A DNA stretch of 64,000 nucleotides from Candidatus Bathyarchaeota archaeon B24 (GTDB lineage Archaea; Thermoproteota; CALKCG01; B24): positions 86,921 to 150,920 of the forward strand of contig LUCB01000007.1 in assembly GCA_001593865.1 (NCBI GenBank). The letters run 5' to 3'. The notes beneath the pieces are model-generated. The model did not search any database, was not told the DNA's origin, and saw only the letters and a program-made list of their open reading frames with translations. Shown here in pieces: positions 25,172-33,236 of the stretch (positions are counted from its first letter, which is position 1; every line of letters starts with the position of its first letter). The position numbers and the translations under genes are program-made.

Positions 25172-26413
25172 ATGAGCGGTGAGAAACGCGGGTCGAAGAC
25201 TAGAAGAAGCCTTGAAGCCATAATAGCCGACGCGTTGAACCAGCTTTTTAAAAACCTCGAAGACGCGGAGATAGAGCTTGAAGGCGTCGAGATAGAGGCG
25301 GACGAGCTGGAGCTCGAGCCCATCATGCAGGCTATCGTCTCTCAGATACCGAAGCCTGTCGAGGTCGCTAAGCCAGCCGTTAAACCGCTTCCTGAGAGAC
25401 TGTTGGAAGCCGAGTTTACACCACCGGTGACCGAGTACCCAGGTAGCATAGTCGAGGTTAAGATCGGAGCTACTAAAAGCGAGGGAGGTACGAGGAGCAA
25501 AACCGTGGTTTTAGGCGGTGAGACCGTCCCGGCGTTCTACACGTTCGAGGGGTTAAACCCTAATCCACCGGTCGTCTCGCTAGACGTATTCGACACGAGG
25601 ATCCCCTTAGCTAGAGCGGTGAGGATGGAGGTTAAAGACGTCTTAGACGACCCGGCTGAGTGGGCTAAGAAAGCGGTTCACAAGTTCGGGGCCGAGGTGG
25701 TGAACCTCCATCTAGTGAGTATAGACCCGCTTCTGAAAGATACTCCTCCGAGCGAGGCTGCTAAGACCGTGGAAAACGTGCTACAGGCGGTCGACGTCCC
25801 GATATGCGTGGGTGGATGCGGAGACCCCTTAAAAGACCTTAAGGTTTTCGAGAAGGTCTGCGAGGTAGCCGAGGGGGAGCGTATACTCATAAACTCCGTC
25901 ACCTTAGACATGGACTTTAAGAAGGTGGCAGAGGCCGTTAAGAGGCATGGGCATGCGGTCATAGCCTTCACATCCATGAGCATGGACGACGCGAGGGAGC
26001 TCAACAGGAAGCTGTATGAGGTGCTTCCGAAGGAGGATATAGTGATAGACACGACCACGGCGGCCTTGGGCTACGGCCTAGACTACGCCTTTACGATAAT
26101 GGAGAGGACCAGGCTAGCGGCTTTGATGGGCGATACGGAGCTTCAACACCCCATTTCCTCGGGTACGACGAACGCGTGGGCCGCGAGAGAGGCCTGGATG
26201 AAGCTCGACGAGTCCAAGTGGGGTCCCAGAGAGCTTAGAGGCCCCATATGGGAGGTCGTGACCGCTTTGACGCTTCTGCTGGCGGGTGTAGACTACTTCA
26301 TGATGATGCATCCCCTGGCCGTTAAAACCGTCAAGCAGGTTATCGACAGATTCACTATGGGAGGGGTTTTCGACTCAGAGAAGTATCTGAACTGGGTTTC
26401 CTCGACTTTCTAG
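25172..26413 (+). CDS. cdhD: ACDS delta subunit (corrinoid/Fe-S protein small subunit)
   Basis: A 413-residue TIM-barrel partner of CdhE. The heterodimer carries the methyl group on cobalamin from methyl-H4MPT to acetyl-CoA synthase. Family segments are VEVKIGATKSEGGTRSK, FYTFEGLNPNPPVV, VNLHLVSIDP and TTAALGYGLDYAFTIMER. The N-terminal about 80 residues (acidic, EIELEGVEIEADELELEP) are an extra region also present in some archaeal CdhD and missing in the paralog at 28.7 kb. ATG 25172 follows GGTGAGC, 8 bp after cdhC. Confidence 0.96.
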   Translation: MSGEKRGSKTRRSLEAIIADALNQLFKNLEDAEIELEGVEIEADELELEPIMQAIVSQIPKPVEVAKPAVKPLPERLLEAEFTPPVTEYPGSIVEVKIGATKSEGGTRSKTVVLGGETVPAFYTFEGLNPNPPVVSLDVFDTRIPLARAVRMEVKDVLDDPAEWAKKAVHKFGAEVVNLHLVSIDPLLKDTPPSEAAKTVENVLQAVDVPICVGGCGDPLKDLKVFEKVCEVAEGERILINSVTLDMDFKKVAEAVKRHGHAVIAFTSMSMDDARELNRKLYEVLPKEDIVIDTTTAALGYGLDYAFTIMERTRLAALMGDTELQHPISSGTTNAWAAREAWMKLDESKWGPRELRGPIWEVVTALTLLLAGVDYFMMMHPLAVKTVKQVIDRFTMGGVFDSEKYLNWVSSTF

Positions 26414-26431
26414 AGGTGGGAGGTGGTAGGG

Positions 26432-27865
26432 TTGGCTAAGAGTTTAAGCCCTCTGGAGGTTTACAATCTTCTACCTAAGACGAACTGTGGCAAGTGCGGC
26501 GAGAAGAACTGCCTGAGCTTCGCGACTAGGCTTGTGAACCTTGAGGTCGAGGTTGAGAGGTGCACCCCCCTGGTCGAGGAGGCGCAGTATAAGGAAAACT
26601 ATGTGAAGCTCAAGAACCTACTGAAGCCTCCGGTCAAGGAGGTTCTCATCGTCAGAGGCGATAGGGTGGTTAGGATAGGCGGAGAATACGTGATGTACCG
26701 TCACGAGCTCACGTATAGACGGCCCACCGCCATAGCCATAGACGTCTCGGACGACATGTCGCGGGAGCTTATAGCAGAGAGGGTTAAACAGGTCGAAGAG
26801 TTCGGCTACCCATACATCGGTAAACAGCTTAAGCTCGACCTCATAGCCGTGAGGTCGGTTACAGGAGACCCAGCGCGGTTCAGTGAAGTCGTTAAAACGG
26901 TGCTCGACAACACGAGCCTACCGCTCGTATTATGCTCGCTAGACCCGGAGGTCTTGAAAGCCGGTCTGGCTGAGATGTCCGGCGACAAGCCTCTACTCTA
27001 CGCGGCTACCAAAGACAACTGGAGACGTATGGCCGAGCTTGCCCTAGCATACGACTGCCCCCTCGTGGTTTCAGCTCCAAACGACCCGACCATGCTTAAG
27101 AGCCTCGTCAAGACCATGCTCGAATGCGGCTTAGAGGACTTGGTACTCGACCCTGGAACCATGGGCGGTGAGGGGTTGCCAGACACCCTGGTGAACTTCA
27201 CGATGATCCGTAAGGCCGTTTTCAGAGCCGGCGATGAGCTTCTAGGCTTTCCGCTTCTGGGAGCCCCTATAGCCGTCTGGCTAGGCGGGGGCAGGGCTCT
27301 CGATAAGAAGTGGGAGGAATGCTACCTAGCAGGTATGCTGATAGTGAGGTATGCGGATATCCTTATTATGCATAGCTTGGACGGCTGGGTGCTCTTGCCG
27401 CTCGTCATGCTTAGGGATAACATATACACAGACCCTAGAAAGCCGGTTTCCGTGGAGCCTGGTCTGTATAAGATAGGGCAGCCCGACGAGACAAGCCCGG
27501 TCATGTTCACGACAAACTTCGCCCTGACGTATTACACGGTCTCCTCAGATATACAGTCGGCTAAGATAGATTCCTATCTACTGGTCGTAGACACGGAGGG
27601 TCTATCGGTAGAAAGCGCCGTAGCGGGTAGAAAGCTCACGGCCGACAGGGTCGCCGAAGCGCTCAAAGAGTCCGGTGTGGAGAAGCTTGTCAAACACAGG
27701 TACCTTATAATACCTGGCAGAGCCTCTAGGTTAAGCGGAGAGATCGAGGAGGCGACCGGTTGGACGGTCTTAGTAGGGCCTCTAGACTCCTCGGGAATCC
27801 CCAAGTTCCTAGACGAGAAGTGGTATAAGCCTAAGCTCTGGGAGGGAGGCGCTCAGCCGAAGTGA
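26432..27865 (+). CDS. cdhE: ACDS gamma subunit (corrinoid/Fe-S protein large subunit)
   Basis: A 477-residue corrinoid/[4Fe-4S] protein. The N-terminal cluster motif is CGKCGEKNC plus a later Cys in VERCTPL. A central TIM barrel binds the methyl donor side, and the C-terminal corrinoid domain includes SYLLVVDTEGLSVE and LIIPGRASRLSGEIEEATG. TTG 26432 has GGGAGGTG at ideal distance; the in-frame GTG 26423 overlaps that ribosome site. It is followed with a 4-bp overlap by cooC2. Confidence 0.95.
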   Translation: MAKSLSPLEVYNLLPKTNCGKCGEKNCLSFATRLVNLEVEVERCTPLVEEAQYKENYVKLKNLLKPPVKEVLIVRGDRVVRIGGEYVMYRHELTYRRPTAIAIDVSDDMSRELIAERVKQVEEFGYPYIGKQLKLDLIAVRSVTGDPARFSEVVKTVLDNTSLPLVLCSLDPEVLKAGLAEMSGDKPLLYAATKDNWRRMAELALAYDCPLVVSAPNDPTMLKSLVKTMLECGLEDLVLDPGTMGGEGLPDTLVNFTMIRKAVFRAGDELLGFPLLGAPIAVWLGGGRALDKKWEECYLAGMLIVRYADILIMHSLDGWVLLPLVMLRDNIYTDPRKPVSVEPGLYKIGQPDETSPVMFTTNFALTYYTVSSDIQSAKIDSYLLVVDTEGLSVESAVAGRKLTADRVAEALKESGVEKLVKHRYLIIPGRASRLSGEIEEATGWTVLVGPLDSSGIPKFLDEKWYKPKLWEGGAQPK

Positions 27866-28617
27866 TCATATCAGTCTCAGGAAAAGGCGGCACGGGTAAG
27901 ACCACGATAGCGGCTCTGATACTCAAGGCCCTGATAGAGGAGACCGATAAAACGGTTCTGATGGTCGACGCCGACCCGTCCACGAACGCGCCGATCGTCC
28001 TGAACATCCCGGTCGAGAAGACGGTCGGGGACGTGGTGAACGTCTTCAGGAAGAAGGTCCTCGACACCACAGAGCTCGGCCTGGATAAAAGCCGGGTCAT
28101 AGAGACCTGGATCATGGAGATTCTGAAGGAAACCCCCAGGTTCGACCTCCTGGCTATGGGTAGAAGCGAGGGGGAGGGATGCTACTGCTACGTCAACGCC
28201 GTCCTGACGTCGATACTGGATAGGTTGTCGAGCAACTACGACGTGGTTCTGATGGATATGGAGGCCGGTTTGGAGCATCTGAGCCGTCGAACCGATAGGG
28301 ATGTGGATATCATGCTCGTCGTGACAGACCCGTCTAAGATGAGCCTGGAAACCGCTAGGAGGATCAAGGAGCTCATACCAGAGGTTCACGTGGAGGTTAG
28401 AAAACTATACGTCGTGGGCAACAGGATTCCCGACGAGGATTCTGAAAGCTATGCCAAGACCGTCAGGGATTACGGGCTTGAGCTCGCCGGGACCGTGCCT
28501 CTAGACCCGAACATACTATCCTACAGTATGAAGGGGCTCTCGATTCTAGAGCTCCCCGACGATTCCCCCTCTTATTTAGCCGTTAAACGAATATGCGAGA
28601 AGGTTGGGATACTTTAA
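27862..28617 (+). CDS. CooC-type maturation ATPase (copy 2)
   Basis: A 251-residue MinD/CooC-family ATPase. SGKGGTGKTT (residues 6-15) is Walker A, VDADPSTNAP is switch I, and LMDMEAGLEHLSRR is the Walker B region. The CxC metal site is present as GEGCYCYVNA, diverged from the CFC of copy 1. GTG 27862 overlaps the cdhE stop. Lying between the two cdhDE pairs, it may mature the A-cluster or a second corrinoid protein, or simply be a redundant nickel chaperone; the sequence does not distinguish these. Confidence 0.88.
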   Translation: MIISVSGKGGTGKTTIAALILKALIEETDKTVLMVDADPSTNAPIVLNIPVEKTVGDVVNVFRKKVLDTTELGLDKSRVIETWIMEILKETPRFDLLAMGRSEGEGCYCYVNAVLTSILDRLSSNYDVVLMDMEAGLEHLSRRTDRDVDIMLVVTDPSKMSLETARRIKELIPEVHVEVRKLYVVGNRIPDEDSESYAKTVRDYGLELAGTVPLDPNILSYSMKGLSILELPDDSPSYLAVKRICEKVGIL

Positions 28618-28619
28618 CC

Positions 28620-28635
28620 GGAGGCGGTTTAAACG
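28620..28635 (+). promoter_or_regulatory. Strong Shine-Dalgarno with ACG at start position (cdhD2)
   Basis: GGAGGCGG (28620-28627) is followed 5 nt later by ACG at 28633, in frame with cdhD2 and directly after an in-frame TAA. No ATG, GTG or TTG lies at the proper distance. The codons from 28633 encode a family-like N-terminus. Confidence 0.5.
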
Positions 28636-28680
28636 GCCTTACCCCTACCCATAGAGGTCTATAAGGAGCCTACTGCTAGG

Positions 28681-29583
28681 GTGGTCATAGGGGCTACGGA
28701 GCCGGAGGGAGGCTCCAGGGGCTACGTCGTCGAAGCTGGTGGAGCTGAAACTCTACCGTTCTACACGTTCGAGGGGTTAAACCCCAGACCTGTGCTCGCC
28801 CTCGAAGTGTATGACTGCGTCGAACCCTTGCCGAGTTTTCTCCTCGAATCCTACCGCGACGTCGTGTCAAACCCGGTCGAGTGGGCTAGGCTGGTTGATA
28901 GGCTTGAACCCGATTTAGTAAACCTAAACGTGAGAAGCATATCACCGACCGTTCTCGATAGAAGCCCCAAAGACGCCTTGAAAACTGTCGAGGCTGTCTT
29001 GCAGGCTACGCGTAGACCCCTCATGGTCACGGGGATAATGGATCCGATACACCGCGACGACACGGCTAGAAACATGGAGTTCCTAAGGCTGGTCGCGGAG
29101 ACGTTTAAGGGCGAGAGGCTTCTGATAGGGCCTGCGACGCCTGAGGCGTTCGAGACTGTGGCGGAGGCTGCCTTAGCCAACGGCCATAACGTCTTAGCCA
29201 AGACAAACATGGACGTGAACCAGGCAATCAGGCTTAACGAGCTACTGGTGGAGAAGGGTTTGACTCTGGAGCGTATAGTCGTAGACGTCACGACCGGTGC
29301 GTTAGGCTATGGGGTGGAATACACCTTATCCACGATGGAGAGGTTTAGGATAAGGGGTTTGAAGGGCGACAGGATGGCTCGAAGCCCCTTGATATTCTTC
29401 GCGTCGGAGAATCTCTTCATAAGAGAGCTTGAGAACGGGGAGTCTGGTATGGCCCCCATCTACGAGGCTTCCTCCGCGGTCGCCGGTTTGATGGCTGGGG
29501 CGGATATAGTATCCATGCTTCATCCCGAGAGCCTGGAGAAGGTTAGGCAGTTCATCGACGAGTTTCCGTGGAGAGGTGGTTGA
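28681..29583 (+). CDS. CdhD paralog (second corrinoid/Fe-S protein small subunit)
   Basis: A 300-residue homolog of CdhD lacking its N-terminal acidic region. It retains IGATEPEGGSRG, FYTFEGLNPRPV, VNLNVRSISP and TTGALGYGVEYTLSTMER. The first canonical start is GTG 28681, with AAGGAG 12 nt upstream, but this cuts into a conserved strand. The in-frame codons from ACG 28633 (ALPLPIEVYKEPTARVV) align with the CdhD region before VKIGAT and follow a strong Shine-Dalgarno. The protein may therefore start at 28633. Its partner gene cdhE2 begins 2 bp after its stop. It probably forms a second CdhDE-like dimer; the methyl donor is unknown. Confidence 0.85.
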   Translation: MVIGATEPEGGSRGYVVEAGGAETLPFYTFEGLNPRPVLALEVYDCVEPLPSFLLESYRDVVSNPVEWARLVDRLEPDLVNLNVRSISPTVLDRSPKDALKTVEAVLQATRRPLMVTGIMDPIHRDDTARNMEFLRLVAETFKGERLLIGPATPEAFETVAEAALANGHNVLAKTNMDVNQAIRLNELLVEKGLTLERIVVDVTTGALGYGVEYTLSTMERFRIRGLKGDRMARSPLIFFASENLFIRELENGESGMAPIYEASSAVAGLMAGADIVSMLHPESLEKVRQFIDEFPWRGG

Positions 29584-29585
29584 GA

Positions 29586-30944
29586 GTGTCTAGGAAAGCT
29601 AAGCAGATGAGCCCGATAGAGGTTTATAAGCTCCTGCCTAAGACGAACTGTGGCAAATGCGGGTTCCCTACATGTATGGCCTTCGCCTTCAAGCTCGTCC
29701 AGGGAGCGGTCGAGGTAGATAAATGCCCATACCTAAGCGATGAGGCTAAAAGCCTGTTGACAGGTATGACCGCCCCGCCCGTGGCGCTGGTCGTGATAGG
29801 ACGTGGTGACAAGGCCGTCAGGGTCGGTGGAGAGAAGGTTTCTTTCAGACACGAGGATAAATTCTACAACCAACCTGTGATAGCTTTGGAGCTCAACGAC
29901 CTGATGGACATGGAAGAGGTGAAGAACTGTCTGAAGAAGGCCGAGGAGGCCGCGTTCGAGAGGATGGAGCAGACCCTGAAGGTCAACGCGTTAGCCTTGA
30001 GAAACCTCTCTGGAAGAGCCGAGCCGTTCGTTCGGTTGGTCGAACTGGTTAAAGATACCCCATATCCGCTTATAGTATCGACCGAGAATCCGTCGACCGC
30101 GATGAAGGCGCTGAACATTCTTAAGGATGAACGGCCACTCTTACACGGCGCGGTTCTCAGAAACCTCATGCCTATGGCTTCGCTTGCTAGGAGGTTTAAA
30201 TGCCCTATATCGGTGAAGGCTGCTGACTGGAGAACCTTATTGGCGGCTGTGAACAGGCTTAGGGGCATAGGGTTGCACGATATAGTTATTCATCCTCCGG
30301 GTGAGACGCTTAAGGAGGTTATCGAGTCTCTGACGATAATCCGTAGGTTGGCGGTCGATAAGAAGTTCGACAGGTTAGGCTACCCGACGATAACTTTTCC
30401 TGAAGACCTTAAGTCAAACGTCCCGGAGCCTCTTAGGACGGCGGCGGTTATGACTAGGTATTCGAGCATAATCGTCGTTAAACCCGAGACCCTACGGTTC
30501 TTACGGCCTGTCATGATGCTTAGGCAGTCTATAATGATGGATCCTAGGGCGCCTATATCGGTTAAACCCGGCTTATACTATGTGGGGAAGCCTACCCCGG
30601 AGAGCCCTGTACTGATGACGACGAACTACGCGTTGACCTACTACATCCTCACCGAGGACCTGAAAAACATGGGTATAGACTGCTACCTCATCGTGGTGGA
30701 CACAGGCGGATTATCGGTCGCGTGCTCGATAGCCGGGGATAAGCTGAAGCCTGAATCGGTTAAACGGGTTATGGAGGAAACCGGGATAGCTGAGAAGGTT
30801 AAGCACAGAACCCTTATAATACCCGGTAGAGCGGCTAGGCTAAGCGGAGATATAGAAGACGCGACAGGTTGGAGAGTTCTAGTAGGCCCGTTGAGGTCTA
30901 GGGAAATAGCAGAGTTTATCGAAAAACAGTTTCGACGCGAATAA
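29586..30944 (+). CDS. CdhE paralog (second corrinoid/Fe-S protein large subunit)
   Basis: A 452-residue homolog of CdhE. The [4Fe-4S] motif is intact (CGKCGFPTC at 22-30, then DKCPYL). The C-terminal corrinoid domain keeps CYLIVVDTGGLSVACS and LIIPGRAARLSGDIEDATG. GTG 29586 is chosen because GAGAGGTGG lies 6 nt upstream; the frame is open from GTG 29568. It shares long identical words with cdhE (for example around PKTNCGKCG) but differs through much of the barrel. Last gene of the cluster. It is likely a functional methyl carrier and not a relic. Confidence 0.88.
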   Translation: MSRKAKQMSPIEVYKLLPKTNCGKCGFPTCMAFAFKLVQGAVEVDKCPYLSDEAKSLLTGMTAPPVALVVIGRGDKAVRVGGEKVSFRHEDKFYNQPVIALELNDLMDMEEVKNCLKKAEEAAFERMEQTLKVNALALRNLSGRAEPFVRLVELVKDTPYPLIVSTENPSTAMKALNILKDERPLLHGAVLRNLMPMASLARRFKCPISVKAADWRTLLAAVNRLRGIGLHDIVIHPPGETLKEVIESLTIIRRLAVDKKFDRLGYPTITFPEDLKSNVPEPLRTAAVMTRYSSIIVVKPETLRFLRPVMMLRQSIMMDPRAPISVKPGLYYVGKPTPESPVLMTTNYALTYYILTEDLKNMGIDCYLIVVDTGGLSVACSIAGDKLKPESVKRVMEETGIAEKVKHRTLIIPGRAARLSGDIEDATGWRVLVGPLRSREIAEFIEKQFRRE

Positions 30945-30978
30945 AATATATGGGACTAGGATGATGATGGGGGGAAGG

Positions 30979-32724
30979 TTATACAGCAGGAGCGTACCTC
31001 TCGACCAACTCCTTTATCCTATGCTCCGCCACTTCTAGCGCCTTCTTCACGTCGTCGGGTTCGATCCTCCCGTTTGCCGAAGGCGTCTCGAAGAGCCTAG
31101 CAGGGATCTTGAGGTTTTTAAGGCCGAAGCCCTCTCTGAACTTGAACCTGTATTTTAAAGCGTATATCCGTCTACCCGTCTCCTTGAGCTCTTCTACGCT
31201 ACGTCTGAGACCTAGCTTAGCCAGAGCCTCGGCTACGAGGTTTATATCGTAGACCCGTCTTGCGAAGAGGCATACACCGCAGCTTTCGAGGATGCACCTC
31301 CAGGTTTCCTCCTCCACCAACGTCTCGACCGTCTTAACCGGGTCAAGCGGCTCACCTAGATGCCGTTGGTCTAGGCTGTAGCCCGCGTTACTCACGTGAC
31401 TATGTCTAGCCCCTATAGCGGTGCCCACCACGAACGCCAAGCCCGTGTGGTAGCCGGCTAAGCCAACCCCTCCTATCGTCATCAGAAAGTCTTCTCCAAG
31501 CCCTCTATACGCCCTTCCCTGAGCCATCGAGACGTAGAACTCGTTAGGCATATCGACTATATGCTTCACCATCTCCACATAACCGTCGGCATCCCCCCAT
31601 CTAGGCTCGACCAGGGTCTCCTCCAAGCCGACCAGATTCCTCTCGTAGGCCTCTGTAGCCCACGCTAGCATCGTCCCGGTCATCATAGCGTCTAAACCAT
31701 AGCTATCGCATAGGAGGCACAGCTTCAGAACCCCGGCCGGGTCGTCTATACCTAGGTTTGAGCCTAAAGCATAGACAGGCTCATAATCGTAGCCGGCTTC
31801 TACGACCTCGACCTCATGCTCGTCGGCGAAGAAGCCCCTGAGCATGGCGACATGTTTACAGCCTATCGGGCATAGGGGGCATGGGTTCTTCCTGATCAAA
31901 AGGTTATCCGCGAAGTATTCACCTGATATCTTCTCGGCGTGTTCGAAGAAGCCTGACTTGAAGTTCCTCGTGGGAAGGGCTTTGATACTGTTTAAGGTTA
32001 GGACGTTCTGGGGGGTTCCGAGGTCGTGGTATTTACGCATCTTACCGGTCTTAACAACCTCCTCGTAGATCCTTTCGAACAGGCTTTTATACCCGTCTAG
32101 GTCTTCGACCCCTATCCTCCCACAGCCTGTAACCCGTATGGCCTTGAGGTTCTTAGCGCCCATGACGGCTCCTAAGCCTGTTCTACCGAAGAAGTTGTAT
32201 CCATCGACCACGGCGTTGGCGTAGTATACGAACTTCTCCCCCGCGGGTCCTACGGCGACCACAGACTGCAGACCATCTGGCTCAGGCTCCTTAAGAACGG
32301 CGACCGTTTCGACCGCGCTCATACCTTGAACCGAGGAGGAGCCTTTAAACCCGACCTCTCCGTCGCCTCTTATATCCAGCCACACCGGTTTCGGGGAAGC
32401 CCCTAGGACGACGAGAGCGTCGTATCCGGCGAACCTCAAAGCGGCTCCTAAGCCTCCACCCGCGTGGCTTTCACCCAAGTTGCCTGTGAGCGGGGATTTG
32501 AACATGGCTATCGTTTTGGAGCATACGGGGTATAGGCCTATGAACGGCCCTGGAGCTAGGATTATCGGGTTTTCAGGGGAAAACGGGTCTACGCCCTCGG
32601 GGCATAGCTCATGTAGGAGGTTTATCGCAAGCCCAGAGCCTCCGATGTACTCCTCGATAAGCTCCCTCCTATTCTCGACCCAGCTCATACCCTCGGTTAG
32701 ACTTACGAATAGGATGTCACCCAT
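30979..32724 (-). CDS. Aldehyde:ferredoxin oxidoreductase family tungstoenzyme
   Basis: A 581-residue AOR-family protein with tungsto-bis-pterin and one [4Fe-4S] cluster. Family marks are IGGSGLAINLL near the N-terminus, NLGESHAGGGLGAALRFAGYDALVV, FFGRTGLGAVMGAKNLKAI, the cluster cysteines CPLCPIGC and the later CGVC. AOR-type enzymes oxidise aldehydes to acids, or reduce acids, with ferredoxin. ATG 32724 is preferred over TTG 32727. It follows a 16-Cys ferredoxin gene by 3 bp, the usual small-subunit arrangement of AOR/WOR-type complexes. Substrate is unknown; linking acetate/acetaldehyde to the cdh genes is inference. Confidence 0.92.
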   Translation of the reverse strand: MGDILFVSLTEGMSWVENRRELIEEYIGGSGLAINLLHELCPEGVDPFSPENPIILAPGPFIGLYPVCSKTIAMFKSPLTGNLGESHAGGGLGAALRFAGYDALVVLGASPKPVWLDIRGDGEVGFKGSSSVQGMSAVETVAVLKEPEPDGLQSVVAVGPAGEKFVYYANAVVDGYNFFGRTGLGAVMGAKNLKAIRVTGCGRIGVEDLDGYKSLFERIYEEVVKTGKMRKYHDLGTPQNVLTLNSIKALPTRNFKSGFFEHAEKISGEYFADNLLIRKNPCPLCPIGCKHVAMLRGFFADEHEVEVVEAGYDYEPVYALGSNLGIDDPAGVLKLCLLCDSYGLDAMMTGTMLAWATEAYERNLVGLEETLVEPRWGDADGYVEMVKHIVDMPNEFYVSMAQGRAYRGLGEDFLMTIGGVGLAGYHTGLAFVVGTAIGARHSHVSNAGYSLDQRHLGEPLDPVKTVETLVEEETWRCILESCGVCLFARRVYDINLVAEALAKLGLRRSVEELKETGRRIYALKYRFKFREGFGLKNLKIPARLFETPSANGRIEPDDVKKALEVAEHRIKELVERYAPAV

Positions 32725-32727
32725 CAA

Positions 32728-33135
32728 CTAGACCACCTCACCGTAGTATAGAACCTCGTGGGGACAGAACTTGGCGCATACACCGCATTCTATGCACACT
32801 ATCGGTCTTTTACGCTCGTCATCCCACCGTAACGCTTTCATGGAGCAGGCATCTAGGCAGGGTCTATCTTCGCATTCTACGCATTTATCAGGGTTCACGA
32901 GTTCGACACCTCCGTCGGGTCTGGGTTTCAAAGCCTCGTAGGGGCAGGCGGATGCGCAATCCGGATCCTCACAGCCGGAGCATACGACGACCCTGAAACC
33001 TAAGCCGTCTCTGAAAACTCGCATAGCAGAGTACTTCACCGATAAGGAGCCGTATATCTCCCTGGAGCATACGAGAACACAGGTCATGCAACCCATACAA
33101 CGCTCCGGATGGTTGACGACCAGCTTAACAGGCAT
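32728..33135 (-). CDS. Polyferredoxin-like electron transfer subunit of AOR
   Basis: A 135-residue iron-sulfur protein with four cysteine groups: CMGCMTCVLVC, CSGCEDPDCASACP, CVECEDRPCLDACS and CIECGVCAKFCP, so up to four [4Fe-4S] clusters (HycB/DmsB-like layout). It should carry electrons between the adjoining AOR-family enzyme and ferredoxin or another partner. ATG 33135 follows GGTGATGGG. A TATA element lies at 33165-33174. No signal peptide or Tat motif, so it is cytoplasmic. Confidence 0.92.
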   Translation of the reverse strand: MPVKLVVNHPERCMGCMTCVLVCSREIYGSLSVKYSAMRVFRDGLGFRVVVCSGCEDPDCASACPYEALKPRPDGGVELVNPDKCVECEDRPCLDACSMKALRWDDERKRPIVCIECGVCAKFCPHEVLYYGEVV

Positions 33136-33164
33136 GTCCCATCACCCAACTCAGAAAACAGATA

Positions 33165-33174
33165 TCATATAAAC
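33165..33174 (-). promoter_or_regulatory. TATA box of ferredoxin-AOR operon
   Basis: Minus-strand GGTTTATATG. The predicted start is about 8 nt before the ATG at 33135. Confidence 0.45.
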
Positions 33175-33236
33175 CCTTTTCCCACAAGTATCATCGGTAT
33201 CCAAGCCTCCACAGTCCTTACGCTTCAGCCTAGGAG

